This document shows, piece after piece, positions 1-8,129 of a stretch of 64,000 nucleotides of DNA (positions are counted from its first letter, which is position 1; each line of letters starts with the position of its first letter). The stretch comes from JAWWPG01 sp963820035 (GTDB lineage: Bacteria > Actinomycetota > Actinomycetes > Propionibacteriales > Nocardioidaceae), in contig CAWFYK010000002.1 of assembly GCA_963820035.1 (NCBI GenBank), positions 496,001-560,000 of the forward strand, in the 5' to 3' direction. The notes below the pieces were generated by a model. It did not search any database. It saw only the letters and a list, made by a program, of their open reading frames with translations, and was not told the origin of the DNA. A program made the translations under genes and the position numbers.

Positions 1-1080
1 GGCGAGACGGCCTACGCGCCTGCGACGTTCGCCGATCCCTTGGACGGGGTGCTCGACGATGCCACCTACTCGGGTGACGGACATGCGAGTCAAGGTACGG
101 TCAGCTACACCGATGGGACGCTCTCCTGGAGCGGACCGCTCGGGATCGGGGAAACGGCCACCATCACCTACTCCGTGAACGTGATCTACCCGGACGTCGG
201 GAACCGTGTGCTGTCCAACACCGTGGCCTCCAACTCACCCGGTTCGAACTGTGCCACGGCAGCGGACCCGCGATGCACCAGCACAGTCCAGGTGCTCGTC
301 CCCGCCCTGACGATCTCCAAGACTGCGGACGCAAGTCAGGTCGTCGCGGGTGGCCGCCTCACCTACACGATCGTGGCCACCAACACCGGCGAGTCGGACT
401 ACTCCGCAGCAACGCTGACCGACTCACTGGCCGGGGTTCTCGACGACGCCGACTACAACAACGATGCCAAGGCCACAGTCGGTCAGGTCTCGTATTCGGC
501 ACCCACTCTCAGCTGGAATGGTGCGCTGCCGCAGGGCGCCTCCGTCGTCGTGACGTACTCGGTGACCGCCGATGTCGTCGACACGGGGGACGCCATCCTG
601 ACGAACGATGTGGTGTCCCCAGCACTCGGCAGCACCTGCCCGGCCGGCGTACCCCCCGCCTGGTGCACGACGAGTGTGCCGGTCGCCCCTCGAACCATCT
701 CGCTGAGCGATCTGACATCGTCCTTCACCTTGTCCGGGATGCCGAATACCACCGTCGGTGTGGATGGCGCCGTCACGATGACCGTGACGACGAACAGCCC
801 CGGTGGATACCGCGTGACGGTCCAGTCGGAAGGCGCCGAGCTCACCGGGACGCCACCGGGCAACGGCGACAGCATCCCGATCGGCGACCTGCAGGTGCGA
901 GACAGCACCACGGCTCCGTTCCGTGCCATGTCCTCGCAGACCTCGCTGGTGGTCGGCCAGAACGACGGTCCGAGCGGACCCGGGGGAGACGCCGTGAGCA
1001 ATGACTACCGGGTCGACATCCCATTCGTCGAGAGCGACACCTACTCGACGACGTTGGACTACATCGCTATCGCGCAATAA
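1..1080 (+). CDS. DUF11-repeat surface protein, C-terminal part (5' end outside window)
   Basis: The reading frame is open from the first base, so only the C-terminal 359 residues are present. Two DUF11-type Ig-like repeats are visible. Each runs from an ISKTAD-like opening through LTYTIVATNTG to a GVLDDADY-like segment and a YSV strand, separated by linkers with Cys pairs (NCATAADPRC, CPAGVPPAWC). A terminal beta-rich domain of about 120 residues (from about residue 230) contains GGYRVTV. DUF11 repeats are found in bacterial surface and secreted proteins and probably serve as stalks or adhesive modules. There is no C-terminal membrane anchor. The next gene, 37 bp downstream, also has a DUF11-like domain and does have an anchor. 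The function is structural by inference and the ligand is unknown. Confidence 0.8.
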   Translation, partial: GETAYAPATFADPLDGVLDDATYSGDGHASQGTVSYTDGTLSWSGPLGIGETATITYSVNVIYPDVGNRVLSNTVASNSPGSNCATAADPRCTSTVQVLVPALTISKTADASQVVAGGRLTYTIVATNTGESDYSAATLTDSLAGVLDDADYNNDAKATVGQVSYSAPTLSWNGALPQGASVVVTYSVTADVVDTGDAILTNDVVSPALGSTCPAGVPPAWCTTSVPVAPRTISLSDLTSSFTLSGMPNTTVGVDGAVTMTVTTNSPGGYRVTVQSEGAELTGTPPGNGDSIPIGDLQVRDSTTAPFRAMSSQTSLVVGQNDGPSGPGGDAVSNDYRVDIPFVESDTYSTTLDYIAIAQ

Positions 1081-1117
1081 AAGGCGCATCATGGGCAAAG
1101 AGGACCGAGGAGAACGC

Positions 1118-1750
1118 ATGAGTCAGCGTCAACGACAGGCCCGAGGCATCGCGCGCATTGGAGGGCTGATCCTTGTCGCCTCGCTCGCGCTGTCACTGAG
1201 CGTCGGAACCGCCCAGGCGGCCAAGCCAGCCCCGAAGCCGGCTCCTCAGCTCAGCATCTCCATCGACGACGGCCGAACAGATGTCAGCCGGGGCGACCTG
1301 CTCACCTACTCGATCGTCGTCACGAACGTCGGAACCAAACCGGTCAAGGGGCTTTGGCTCACCCAGACCCTCCCGACCGGATTGCGCCCGCAGAACGTAG
1401 ACGCGAAGGGTGTCACCGGCAAGCAAGCGATCACCTGGCGAGTGGACGTCGCGCCGGCGGCCAAGAGCACGGTGCACTCGAGGATGCGCGTCACATCGAC
1501 GCCGAAGGACCTGCTGCGACTGGCACCGGTCGCCTGCGCGAGCGTGACGCGCACCGGGCGCTCGATCGTCTGTGCATCGCATTCAGACCAGCTTCCAGCC
1601 GGCGCCGCTCAGGAGTCGGTACCGGCCGCCGCCACCACCTCGTCATCAGGCTTCCCTGACTGGGGTTACGGCGCGTTCGTCGCACTCGTGCTCGTGATCG
1701 CCGGTGGCGTCGTCCTGCTGCTCCGTCGGAGACGCCGCGTCTCCACCTGA
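1118..1750 (+). CDS. DUF11-like, membrane-anchored surface protein
   Basis: A 210-residue protein. The N-terminus is basic followed by a hydrophobic stretch (GGLILVASLALSLSVGTAQAA), which looks like a signal peptide cleaved after AQA. One DUF11-like domain follows (LSISIDDGRTDVSRGDLLTYSIVVTNVG). The C-terminus has a hydrophobic segment (YGAFVALVLVIAGGVVLLL) and an Arg-rich tail, so the protein is probably anchored in the membrane and exposed outside. No LPxTG motif is visible. The ATG at 1118 is preferred because AGGAG lies just upstream; an in-frame ATG at 1091 would add nine residues. It follows another DUF11 gene and is probably co-transcribed with it. Confidence 0.75.
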   Translation: MSQRQRQARGIARIGGLILVASLALSLSVGTAQAAKPAPKPAPQLSISIDDGRTDVSRGDLLTYSIVVTNVGTKPVKGLWLTQTLPTGLRPQNVDAKGVTGKQAITWRVDVAPAAKSTVHSRMRVTSTPKDLLRLAPVACASVTRTGRSIVCASHSDQLPAGAAQESVPAAATTSSSGFPDWGYGAFVALVLVIAGGVVLLLRRRRRVST

Positions 1751-1793
1751 CCTTGTGCCTGCGAGTTGGCAGCTGGGTGCGGAGCCCTCCTGG

Positions 1794-3539
1794 CTACATG
1801 TCGAGGACGACGTCGGTCACCGGCCGGGCACAGCAGATCAGCACGTCACCCTCGACCGGCGGTTCCAGTGGGTCGGGTGAGTAGGTGACGTCGCCGGCGA
1901 GCAGTGGGGTGGTGCAGGTGTGGCAGACACCAGTACGGCACGACCAGCGGGTGGGTACGTCGCACAGGTCGGCGAGCTCGAGAAGGTTCGGCTGCCGGCC
2001 GTCGTACGGTACCGAGAGGTCGCTGCGGGCGAAGGTGACCAAAGGTCCGGTGCCCGTCGTACCCGGTGGTGGGTGTGGGGGAGTGACGGCACGGGCGACG
2101 ACGCCGGGGTTGATGGCGCCCAGGGCGCCGAACAGCTCGGTGTGGATGTGGGAGGCGTCCACCCCGAGGGACGTCAGCGCCTGCTGCATATCCGTCATGA
2201 AGGCTGCGGGTCCGCAGATGTAGGCGGATGCTCCGGCGGGGACCCCCAGCGCGGCCAGTCGTGCGGACGTGAGTCGGCCGCCCACGGCACCGGTCTCCGC
2301 AAGCTCGTTGGCATCCGCCGCGCTGTAGAACACGTGCTCACGGCCGTGGGGAAGGGAGGTGAGCAGCTCGTGTGTCTCGGACGCAAGCGCGTGCTCGGCG
2401 CGGTTGCGGGCGCCGTGCACCCACCACACGTCCCGGGTGGAATGCTGGGCGGCGAGCTGGTGCAGCATCGAGATGACCGGCGTGACGCCGATCCCGGCAG
2501 AGAGCAGCACGACGGGCTCGTCGCCGTCCTGGAGGACGAAGCTGCCGCGCGGAGCGGCGGCGTCCAGCACCACGCCGGGCTTCAGGTGGGCGTGCAGGTA
2601 GGGACTGACCAGCCCATGGCTCTCGCGCTTGACGCTGAGCCGGTAGCTCGCCGCTCCGGGTGCAGACGAGAGCGAGTAGCTGCGCACTGGTGGAGGTTCA
2701 CCGGCTCCGACGACGCGCACGGTGAGGAACTGTCCGGCGAGGGCGGGCGGCAACGGTCGTCCGTCCGAGGCGGCGAGGTAGATCGAGTCGACCGTGGAGC
2801 TCTCTGCGACGACACGGCTGACCTCCAGCGGCCGGAAGCCACGCCAGCTCGGCTCGACGGCCACGGGAGCGACCCGTCGGCTCCCTCCGTCGTCGGCGGC
2901 ACTGACGAGATCGCGGAAGGAGCCCTGCCAGCCCGGGCTCAACGCGGGAATGCCCAGAAGCCGGCGCATCTGGTGCAGGTCCTTGTCAGGCAGGTAGAGC
3001 AGCGCATCGGTGTCTGCGACGCTGATCCGGTGCGGCTCGGCCCAGGTCTTGACGATCTCGTCCCCTGCCTGGACCGTCCCCTCGTGGAGGACGCGCATAT
3101 AGAAGCCGGGCCGGTGATGGCTGACGAGGAGTGACGGCATCTCAGGCTCCCCGAGCCGCAGCCCCACGCGGTAGCAGGTGACCCGCGGCTGGGTCACCTC
3201 GAACTCAGCCTCGCCGATTCGGTAGTGGTCGCCGATGCAGACGTCCGCATCGGCGAGCCCGTCGACCGTGAGGTTCTCACCGAACTGTCCGTAGGTGAAG
3301 TCGTCGCGGCCGAAGTGTCTTTGCCAGTGGTCGTAGGACTCGATCTGGTAGACGAGCACGGCGCGCATCTCACCGCCGTGGCCCGCCGTGTCGCCTTGGC
3401 CATCGCCGTCGATGTTGAGCCGTCGTACCATCTGCGGGCCCGGCACCGACGTTTTCCAGACACCTGTGAACACCGTCGAGCCCTGCCATTGGACGTTCTG
3501 GGGCATGCCTACATTGACCGAGAGGAGCGACGCCATCAC
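1794..3539 (-). CDS. MOSC domain fused to FAD/[2Fe-2S] oxidoreductase
   Basis: A 581-residue three-part protein. Residues 1 to about 210 are a YiiM-like MOSC domain (GENLTVDGL, the conserved Cys in QPRVTCYRVG, and a C-terminal helical extension); MOSC domains handle molybdenum cofactor or N-hydroxylated substrates. Residues from about 225 to 480 are a ferredoxin-NADP reductase module with a flavin motif (RSYSLSS), a nucleotide motif (GIGVTPVISMLH) and CGPAAFM. Residues from about 495 to 581 are a plant-type ferredoxin with Cys534, Cys539, Cys542 and a fourth Cys at 569/570. The layout suggests NAD(P)H to flavin to [2Fe-2S] to MOSC-bound substrate electron flow in one chain; the substrate is unknown. 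Two ATGs are adjacent; the first is 7 bp from GGGAG. Confidence 0.85.
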   Translation of the reverse strand: MMASLLSVNVGMPQNVQWQGSTVFTGVWKTSVPGPQMVRRLNIDGDGQGDTAGHGGEMRAVLVYQIESYDHWQRHFGRDDFTYGQFGENLTVDGLADADVCIGDHYRIGEAEFEVTQPRVTCYRVGLRLGEPEMPSLLVSHHRPGFYMRVLHEGTVQAGDEIVKTWAEPHRISVADTDALLYLPDKDLHQMRRLLGIPALSPGWQGSFRDLVSAADDGGSRRVAPVAVEPSWRGFRPLEVSRVVAESSTVDSIYLAASDGRPLPPALAGQFLTVRVVGAGEPPPVRSYSLSSAPGAASYRLSVKRESHGLVSPYLHAHLKPGVVLDAAAPRGSFVLQDGDEPVVLLSAGIGVTPVISMLHQLAAQHSTRDVWWVHGARNRAEHALASETHELLTSLPHGREHVFYSAADANELAETGAVGGRLTSARLAALGVPAGASAYICGPAAFMTDMQQALTSLGVDASHIHTELFGALGAINPGVVARAVTPPHPPPGTTGTGPLVTFARSDLSVPYDGRQPNLLELADLCDVPTRWSCRTGVCHTCTTPLLAGDVTYSPDPLEPPVEGDVLICCARPVTDVVLDM

Positions 3540-3616
3540 GTTGCTCCCTTCCCCGGCATCCAGCCGACGGCGTTGTCAGGCACCAGCCGAGCCTAGACCT
3601 GACCGTCGCGGCGAGA

Positions 3617-3802
3617 CTAGGACCCACCAGCGTCACCGTCCACCCTCGGCGAGGACGACAGCTCGGCCGCGGCCAGGCCGATTCCGCCGGACCCGCCCGT
3701 GACCATCGCCGTCCTCCCTGCGAGCACGGCGCTCAGGTCGTCGTTTCGCTCAGCGCCGAGACCTCCGATTCTCGATTCCTTGGGTCGGTTTATCGACAGC
3801 AT
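3617..3802 (-). pseudogene. Truncated short-chain dehydrogenase (SDR) remnant
   Basis: The 61-residue frame contains the start of a classical SDR Rossmann fold: LAGRTAMVTGGSGGIGLAAAEL, with the TGxxxGIG cofactor motif. After the first helix the sequence runs into unrelated residues and stops. Intact SDRs have about 250 residues with a YxxxK active site, which is absent. It is best read as an N-terminal fragment left by a deletion. It lies upstream of the MOSC fusion gene in a stretch with other remnants. Confidence 0.65.
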
Positions 3803-4214
3803 ATTGTCTTCTTAACCCGATCAGTGCGGAAGGACCCCACGAAGAGAATGGTCATGCCAGGGCCTGATGAGGTCATCAATGACAGAACCGAGTTCTCCAG
3901 AATCTCTTTTCTCGATGCATGAAAGGCGAGCGCCTCATCGCACGGCTGTCGACCCCTACGCGCAGGCAGGATGAGGATGCCAACAAAAAGACAAGGAAGC
4001 CCTCGGCTCTTCGAGGAGCCGAGGGCTCGGTCTCATCGAGCGGAGCTCATCCGAACGTGGACCTCGGAACGGCGCAGATATTTGGGTGTGATAGGGCCGA
4101 ACCTGCTGCCAGCGTAGGTCCACATCCGGAAACTAGCAAGAATCCAGTCGTCCCCCTTTCGACTTACGAGGCCGAGTTGCCGGAATGTGACCAAATATCG
4201 CCCCTTCGCGTCCA
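3803..4214. other. Non-coding stretch of lower GC
   Basis: No convincing gene is seen. Open frames here have no recognisable domain and run on into the 22-bp repeats. The stretch includes A/T-richer segments unlike the rest of the window and one strong hairpin (3998-4027). Confidence 0.5.
3998..4027. terminator. Perfect 12-bp stem hairpin
   Basis: AGCCCTCGGCTC, a six-base loop TTCGAG, then the exact reverse complement GAGCCGAGGGCT. There is no clear T tract on either side, so it may act as an actinobacterial-type terminator with no U-run, in either direction. No intact gene ends directly in front of it. Confidence 0.5.
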
Positions 4215-4346
4215 AGCCGTCACATCTTCTCCGTCGAGCCGTCATGTTCTTCCGGTCGAGCCGTCATGTTCTTCCCGCCGAACCGTCATGTTCTTCCGGT
4301 CGAGCCGTCAAGTTCTTCCGCCCGAGCCGTCAAGTTCTTCCGATGG
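4215..4346 (+). repeat. 22-bp tandem array, family A, six copies (forward arm)
   Basis: Six units of exactly 22 bp. Each begins AGCCGTCA and has a core TTCTTCC followed by a variable 3' end. The consensus core is AGCCGTCAtGTTCTTCC. The units are direct repeats with no spacers. With the inverted array at 4534-4712 this forms a large inverted-repeat element. Confidence 0.9.
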
Positions 4347-4533
4347 AGCCCGCTGAAGCGACAGGAAATTTCGTCGAGCCGCCGGATTCTTACCAGAGAA
4401 TCTGCATTTCGTTGCTTCGAACCATCATCTTGTTGCATGCGAAACGTCAAGTAGTTCTGGTACGACGGCCGCGCGGGTGCAGAACGTCGGCGCATGTGGG
4501 TGTTGTGGCGTTCGATCGGGCGGACGTCGTACT
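4347..4533. other. Core between inverted repeat arrays
   Basis: A spacer of 187 bp between the forward and inverted 22-bp arrays, with no supported gene. Its right half (GGTACGACGGCCGCGCGGG onward) shares ordered short blocks with the spacer at 52237-52440, which has the same flanks. The two loci may therefore be copies of one element. Confidence 0.45.
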
Positions 4534-4712
4534 GAAGAACGCAACGGCTCGGCGGAAGAACCTGACGGCTCGACCGGAAGAACCTGACGGCTCGGCGGGA
4601 AGAACATGACGGCTCGGCGGAAGAACTGACGGCTCGGCGGAAGAACCTGACGGCTCGGCGCGGAAGAACCTGACGGCTCGGCGCGGAAGAACCTGACGGC
4701 TCGGCGGGAAGA
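4534..4712 (-). repeat. 22-bp tandem array, family A, about eight copies (inverted arm)
   Basis: About eight units of GAAGAACCTGACGGCTCG with short variable ends, the reverse complement of the family A unit. Unit lengths vary from 20 to 23 bp, so this arm is more eroded than the forward arm. Confidence 0.88.
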
Positions 4713-4840
4713 TGTCGCCGGAGTTGTTGCCCACGCCGCTCCTGACGGCAGCGGCCCCCAGCGGGGACCAGGGTCGTCGCCCTGGTGAGATCCGGTGCCT
4801 GGGCGCAGGTGGTCGCCGTACCGACTGCGCAGCGGGACCA

Positions 4841-4990
4841 CCGACCTGGACCCGGCTCTGTCAGCTCGTCGCCGACGGGCGACTGGACCCTCAGGTGGAG
4901 CTCGAGGTCTCATGGCGGGATCCACAGACGGCGATGGACGCACTTCTCAAGCGCCACGTCGGAGGCAAGATCGTCCTCCACATCGACTGA
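4841..4990 (+). pseudogene. C-terminal remnant of zinc-type quinone oxidoreductase/alcohol dehydrogenase
   Basis: The last 50 or so residues (QLVADGRLDPQVELEV, then AMDALLKRHVGGKIVLHID) match the typical end of an MDR-family NADPH:quinone oxidoreductase, where a 'vadGkl' segment is followed by an 'A..all.r...GKivl' helix and strand. The catalytic and Rossmann domains are missing. The frame upstream is low-complexity repeat sequence. It is a fragment stranded between the repeat array and the TMEM175-like gene. Confidence 0.6.
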
Positions 4991-5120
4991 ACACCGCACG
5001 CTGCGAAACCACTCAGTCCGGCAACGGCCGGGGTCGACGTACGACGAACTCGCCAGGACGGTCGCCCGGCACCGGCCGTGGAGCCGCGTCGATCCCCAAC
5101 CAACTCGCTAGGGTGCCGAT

Positions 5121-5604
5121 GTGAGCACTGGTCAGACGGTTGAACGCCAGCACGACCTGAATCGGTTGCTGACCTTCGTCGACGCCGTGATCGCCATCGC
5201 GATCACCCTGCTCATCCTGGCGCTGGTCGAGCTGACCACGAACGTGGGCGAGAACGACTCGGTGGCGAACCTGCTGAGGAGCATCAAGCCAGAGCTGTGG
5301 TCCTTCTTCCTGAGCTTCGCGGTGATCGCCAGGCTGTGGTTCGCCCAACACCGCACGCTGCGCCACGTCATGCGCTCGATCGACGTGCTGGACCGACTGC
5401 TCGTGCTCTGGACACTGACGATCGTGTTCCTGCCGTTCCCACACAGCACTGGTTGCCAAGGCAGGCGAGCAACCCACAACAAAGATCCTCTACATCGGCA
5501 CCATCGCGACCAGCATGGCGCTTATCGCGCTGCTCGAGTCGATCATCGTGAGAGGGAGGCTCGCTGTTCCGGAGGGTGTACGGCGAAGCGAGCGAACTCG
5601 ATGA
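5121..5604 (+). pseudogene. TMEM175/DUF1211-family ion channel, frameshifted
   Basis: The N-terminal part matches prokaryotic TMEM175 (potassium-selective) proteins: an RLLTFVDAVIAIAITLL first helix with the family's F(S/V)DxVxAIAIT signature, then LWSFFLSFAVIARLWFAQH and LLVLWTLTIVFLPFP. At about 5440-5446 the frame breaks. Removing one base (for example the A of CCAC) restores a continuous frame reading LVAKAGEQPTTKILYIG and a fourth helix, ending at TGA 5602-5604. Family members usually have six helices and about 200 residues, so the C-terminus also looks short. The 3' end overlaps the converging FUSC gene by 62 bp. The base could be a real mutation or a sequencing error. Confidence 0.7.
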
Positions 5605-7840
5605 TCCGTGACTGCAGCCTTCGCGCGGAGTCGAGATGGTCTGCCGTCCAGATGATCCGCACGGTCGTCCCACTCGCCCGAGCCTCGCCCTCTCGGAGGT
5701 CGTCCGCCAGTGCCTCGACGAGGGCTGAGTCCGCACGTCCGTCGCGTTCGATCGGGGCTTCGACCGGTGCCCGGCGTGCCACGTTCGCGGCGAACTCGCC
5801 GTACCAGGTCCTGATCTGCTCACTCGACCTCACCAGCTGGCCCCGGGCCTGGGCATGATCGTGCCCGCGGGGTCCACCGTCGCCTTGCCAGAGGTCGATG
5901 ACGGCGTCGCCCGTCAGCCGCAACGCCGTCGCGGAGGTGACCAGGCCTGTCGCTTGAGCAAGGGGGAGCGCCTTGGGACCACGCTCGGCGAGGTAGGTCC
6001 GGAAGGCGTCGTCCAGGCGTCTCGAGGCGGCTGCGGACTCGGCGGCCGAGGGTACGGCGGCCGGCTCCGGGTGGGACACGCCCCCGGCGACGCCGAGCCG
6101 GATCGCGTCTGTCAGGTAGAACGCGCTGGTCTCGTAGGCGTCAGCCAGCGCCCGACCGAATGCGGCGGCGGCTCCGCGCGGCCAGAAAAGGAGTCCGACA
6201 ATCCCGCTGATGGCACAGCCGAGCGCCACGTCCTCGATCCGGATCAACCCGACCCGCACGCCCTCCGGAACGATGATGTTGAACAGGATGATGATGGTGA
6301 TCGTGAAAGCTGCCTGCCCAGCGGTGAACGAGATAGCCGCCGGGGCGACCCCGGCCGCGAAGACGGCGAACGGCAGCAGGGCCCAGAGCAGGCCGGTGTC
6401 CGTGCCCAGGGCCGTCAGCACCAGAGCACCGATGACGAACCCCACAAGGGTGCCGAGCAGTGCCCGGACCAGGCTTTCACCGGTGTTGAGGGCGTTCGAA
6501 CGCAGCACCGAAAGCGTGCCGAGCACCACCCAGAACGCGTTGTGAGCGCCGCTTTCGGTGGCGACGAACACCGCGAGGCCGAGCGCGATGGCCCCACGCA
6601 CGCTGTTGTGCAACCAGACCGAATGGGCGTCGACGTGGGCCGCAGCCCGTTCACGGGCCGCTGCGAGAGGGCTCGCAATCCCACCGGGCTGGCGCCCCAG
6701 CACCCGCTCGAGCCAGCTCCGGCGGCTCGCCTGCCGCCCGAGCTCGATGTTGTCCGCGATGGTGAGGACGGCGAACCCGAGCTCGTGCGCACGGAAGCTC
6801 GGGTTGCACGAGCTGACGAGCTGGGTCGCGTGCTCGCGCTGGGCGGCAGGGTTGGCGTCGGACTCGTCCTCGACCTGCCACCACGGGAGCTCCTCGGTGG
6901 CCTCATGCTCCGTGGAGTCCAACGCCCGTCGGAGGTCGGCCCGTGCGTCCACAAGGCGGGCCGTGTCAGACTCCAGTTCGCCCAGCAGATCCGCGCCTCG
7001 ATCGAGGACGTCGGCAGCGGCGGACTCCAGAGTCCCGATCGCGCGCCCGACACCCGACGCATCCGGCGTTGTCGGGAGGTAGGAGAGGATGATCTCCAGC
7101 CAGGTCAGCTCGTCGACCAGCCGGATGATCATCCGCGCCGGAGTGCTCAAGCCGCTGGGTCGATACGGCGTTGCCAGGAAGGTATGACGGAGCGTTGCGA
7201 CCGCGGTCGAGGCTTCCTCGGAGGCTGTCTCGAACGCGTCGGCCGCCGTTGCATCCTGCTTCTCCCGGAGGTCGGCCTGGGCGCGGAGCCGTCGGGCCAA
7301 CGATCGACAGGCCGTCGTCGAGGGCACGCGCAGCACATCCCGCGTGGGAGTAGGCCAGAGCACGGATATGGCGACCAAGGCGGCGGCGGCCGCCATACCC
7401 CAGCCGAGAAGTCGGTCAGGGATCGAACTGGCCGGCCCCGGGAGGCAGACCGACAGGATGAAGCAGAGCAGAAGTGACGTCGACGCTCCCGCGAGGACCG
7501 AGCTCACGACGCCCGCGAAGAGGATGCAAAACCCGACGACCACCATGCCGGCCGTTGCCAGCCAGGTGCGGTTCGAGGCCAACGTGCCGAGGCAGATCAG
7601 GCCCGCGCCGACCAGACCCAGCAGGACCTCGTTCTGGAGTCGCTCGACCATGGGACCGGAGAAGTCGACGAACAGGAGCAGGGCGAGTGAGCCGAAGGCC
7701 GCAAAGGTGGCCGTGGCCGGCTGGTCGACGACCTTGTCACCGATCGCGAACATGATCGGCATGACGATGGCCGAGCGGGCGGCCCTGCGGAGTGCGACCA
7801 AGCCTCGATCACGGTCGCCGTACCACTGCAGGATGTGCAC
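5543..7840 (-). CDS. FUSC-family membrane transporter (fusaric acid resistance/aromatic acid efflux type)
   Basis: A 765-residue protein with two bundles of transmembrane helices. The first covers residues from about 20 to 165 (MFAIGDKVV, FGSLALLLFVDFSG, AGMVVVGFCILFAGV) and the second covers about 420 to 560 (GAIALGLAVFVATESG, HNAFWVVLGTLSVLRSNALNTGES, ALLGTLVGFVIGALVL). A long soluble helical region lies between them and a cytosolic tail follows. This two-block layout is typical of FUSC proteins, which export aromatic carboxylates or weak acids. The start is GTG with GAGG upstream. The gene stands alone and overlaps the frameshifted TMEM175 gene tail to tail. The substrate cannot be deduced. 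Confidence 0.85.
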   Translation of the reverse strand: MHILQWYGDRDRGLVALRRAARSAIVMPIMFAIGDKVVDQPATATFAAFGSLALLLFVDFSGPMVERLQNEVLLGLVGAGLICLGTLASNRTWLATAGMVVVGFCILFAGVVSSVLAGASTSLLLCFILSVCLPGPASSIPDRLLGWGMAAAAALVAISVLWPTPTRDVLRVPSTTACRSLARRLRAQADLREKQDATAADAFETASEEASTAVATLRHTFLATPYRPSGLSTPARMIIRLVDELTWLEIILSYLPTTPDASGVGRAIGTLESAAADVLDRGADLLGELESDTARLVDARADLRRALDSTEHEATEELPWWQVEDESDANPAAQREHATQLVSSCNPSFRAHELGFAVLTIADNIELGRQASRRSWLERVLGRQPGGIASPLAAARERAAAHVDAHSVWLHNSVRGAIALGLAVFVATESGAHNAFWVVLGTLSVLRSNALNTGESLVRALLGTLVGFVIGALVLTALGTDTGLLWALLPFAVFAAGVAPAAISFTAGQAAFTITIIILFNIIVPEGVRVGLIRIEDVALGCAISGIVGLLFWPRGAAAAFGRALADAYETSAFYLTDAIRLGVAGGVSHPEPAAVPSAAESAAASRRLDDAFRTYLAERGPKALPLAQATGLVTSATALRLTGDAVIDLWQGDGGPRGHDHAQARGQLVRSSEQIRTWYGEFAANVARRAPVEAPIERDGRADSALVEALADDLREGEARASGTTVRIIWTADHLDSARRLQSRIIEFARFAVHPPEQRASLSR

Positions 7841-8006
7841 CCAGGGACCTCGTTCGCCTGCGGCCTTCGCGACGACGCGCCTCAGGTGTCGTCGCCCGAC
7901 GCCCTATCGTCGCGCGTCTGTCGCACTCGCGCCACGGGGCCCGATCCCCGACCGGCGCATGGAGGTGGTTAGCGCGCGTTTCGAGGCAGCACCGCGGACC
8001 CACGAT

Positions 8007-8062
8007 CCGAGACTTTCGACCCGACCATCCGAGACTTTTCGTCGCACCATCCGAGCTGTCGG
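8007..8062 (-). repeat. 22-bp tandem array, family B, two and a half copies
   Basis: Two full 22-bp units starting CCGAGACTTT and a partial third, CCGAGCTGTCGG. Read on the minus strand they match the AAGTCTCGGAT core seen at 19091-19236 and 49641-49740. The array sits between the aldo/keto reductase stop and the FUSC start, all on the minus strand. Confidence 0.8.
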
Positions 8063-8129
8063 TATGTCGGAGCCGATCTGACTCGGCAAGGACCACCCGA
8101 CACCTGAGGGAGGGCTCGCGCAGACGGGC

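Noticed and set aside
1920..3134. Open frame of 404 codons opposite the MOSC fusion
   Set aside because: It is a high-GC shadow of the real gene; the amino-acid composition is not protein-like and no domain is seen.
3919..4356. Open frame of 145 codons
   Set aside because: It has no recognisable domain, runs through the hairpin and into the 22-bp repeats, and lacks a ribosome site.
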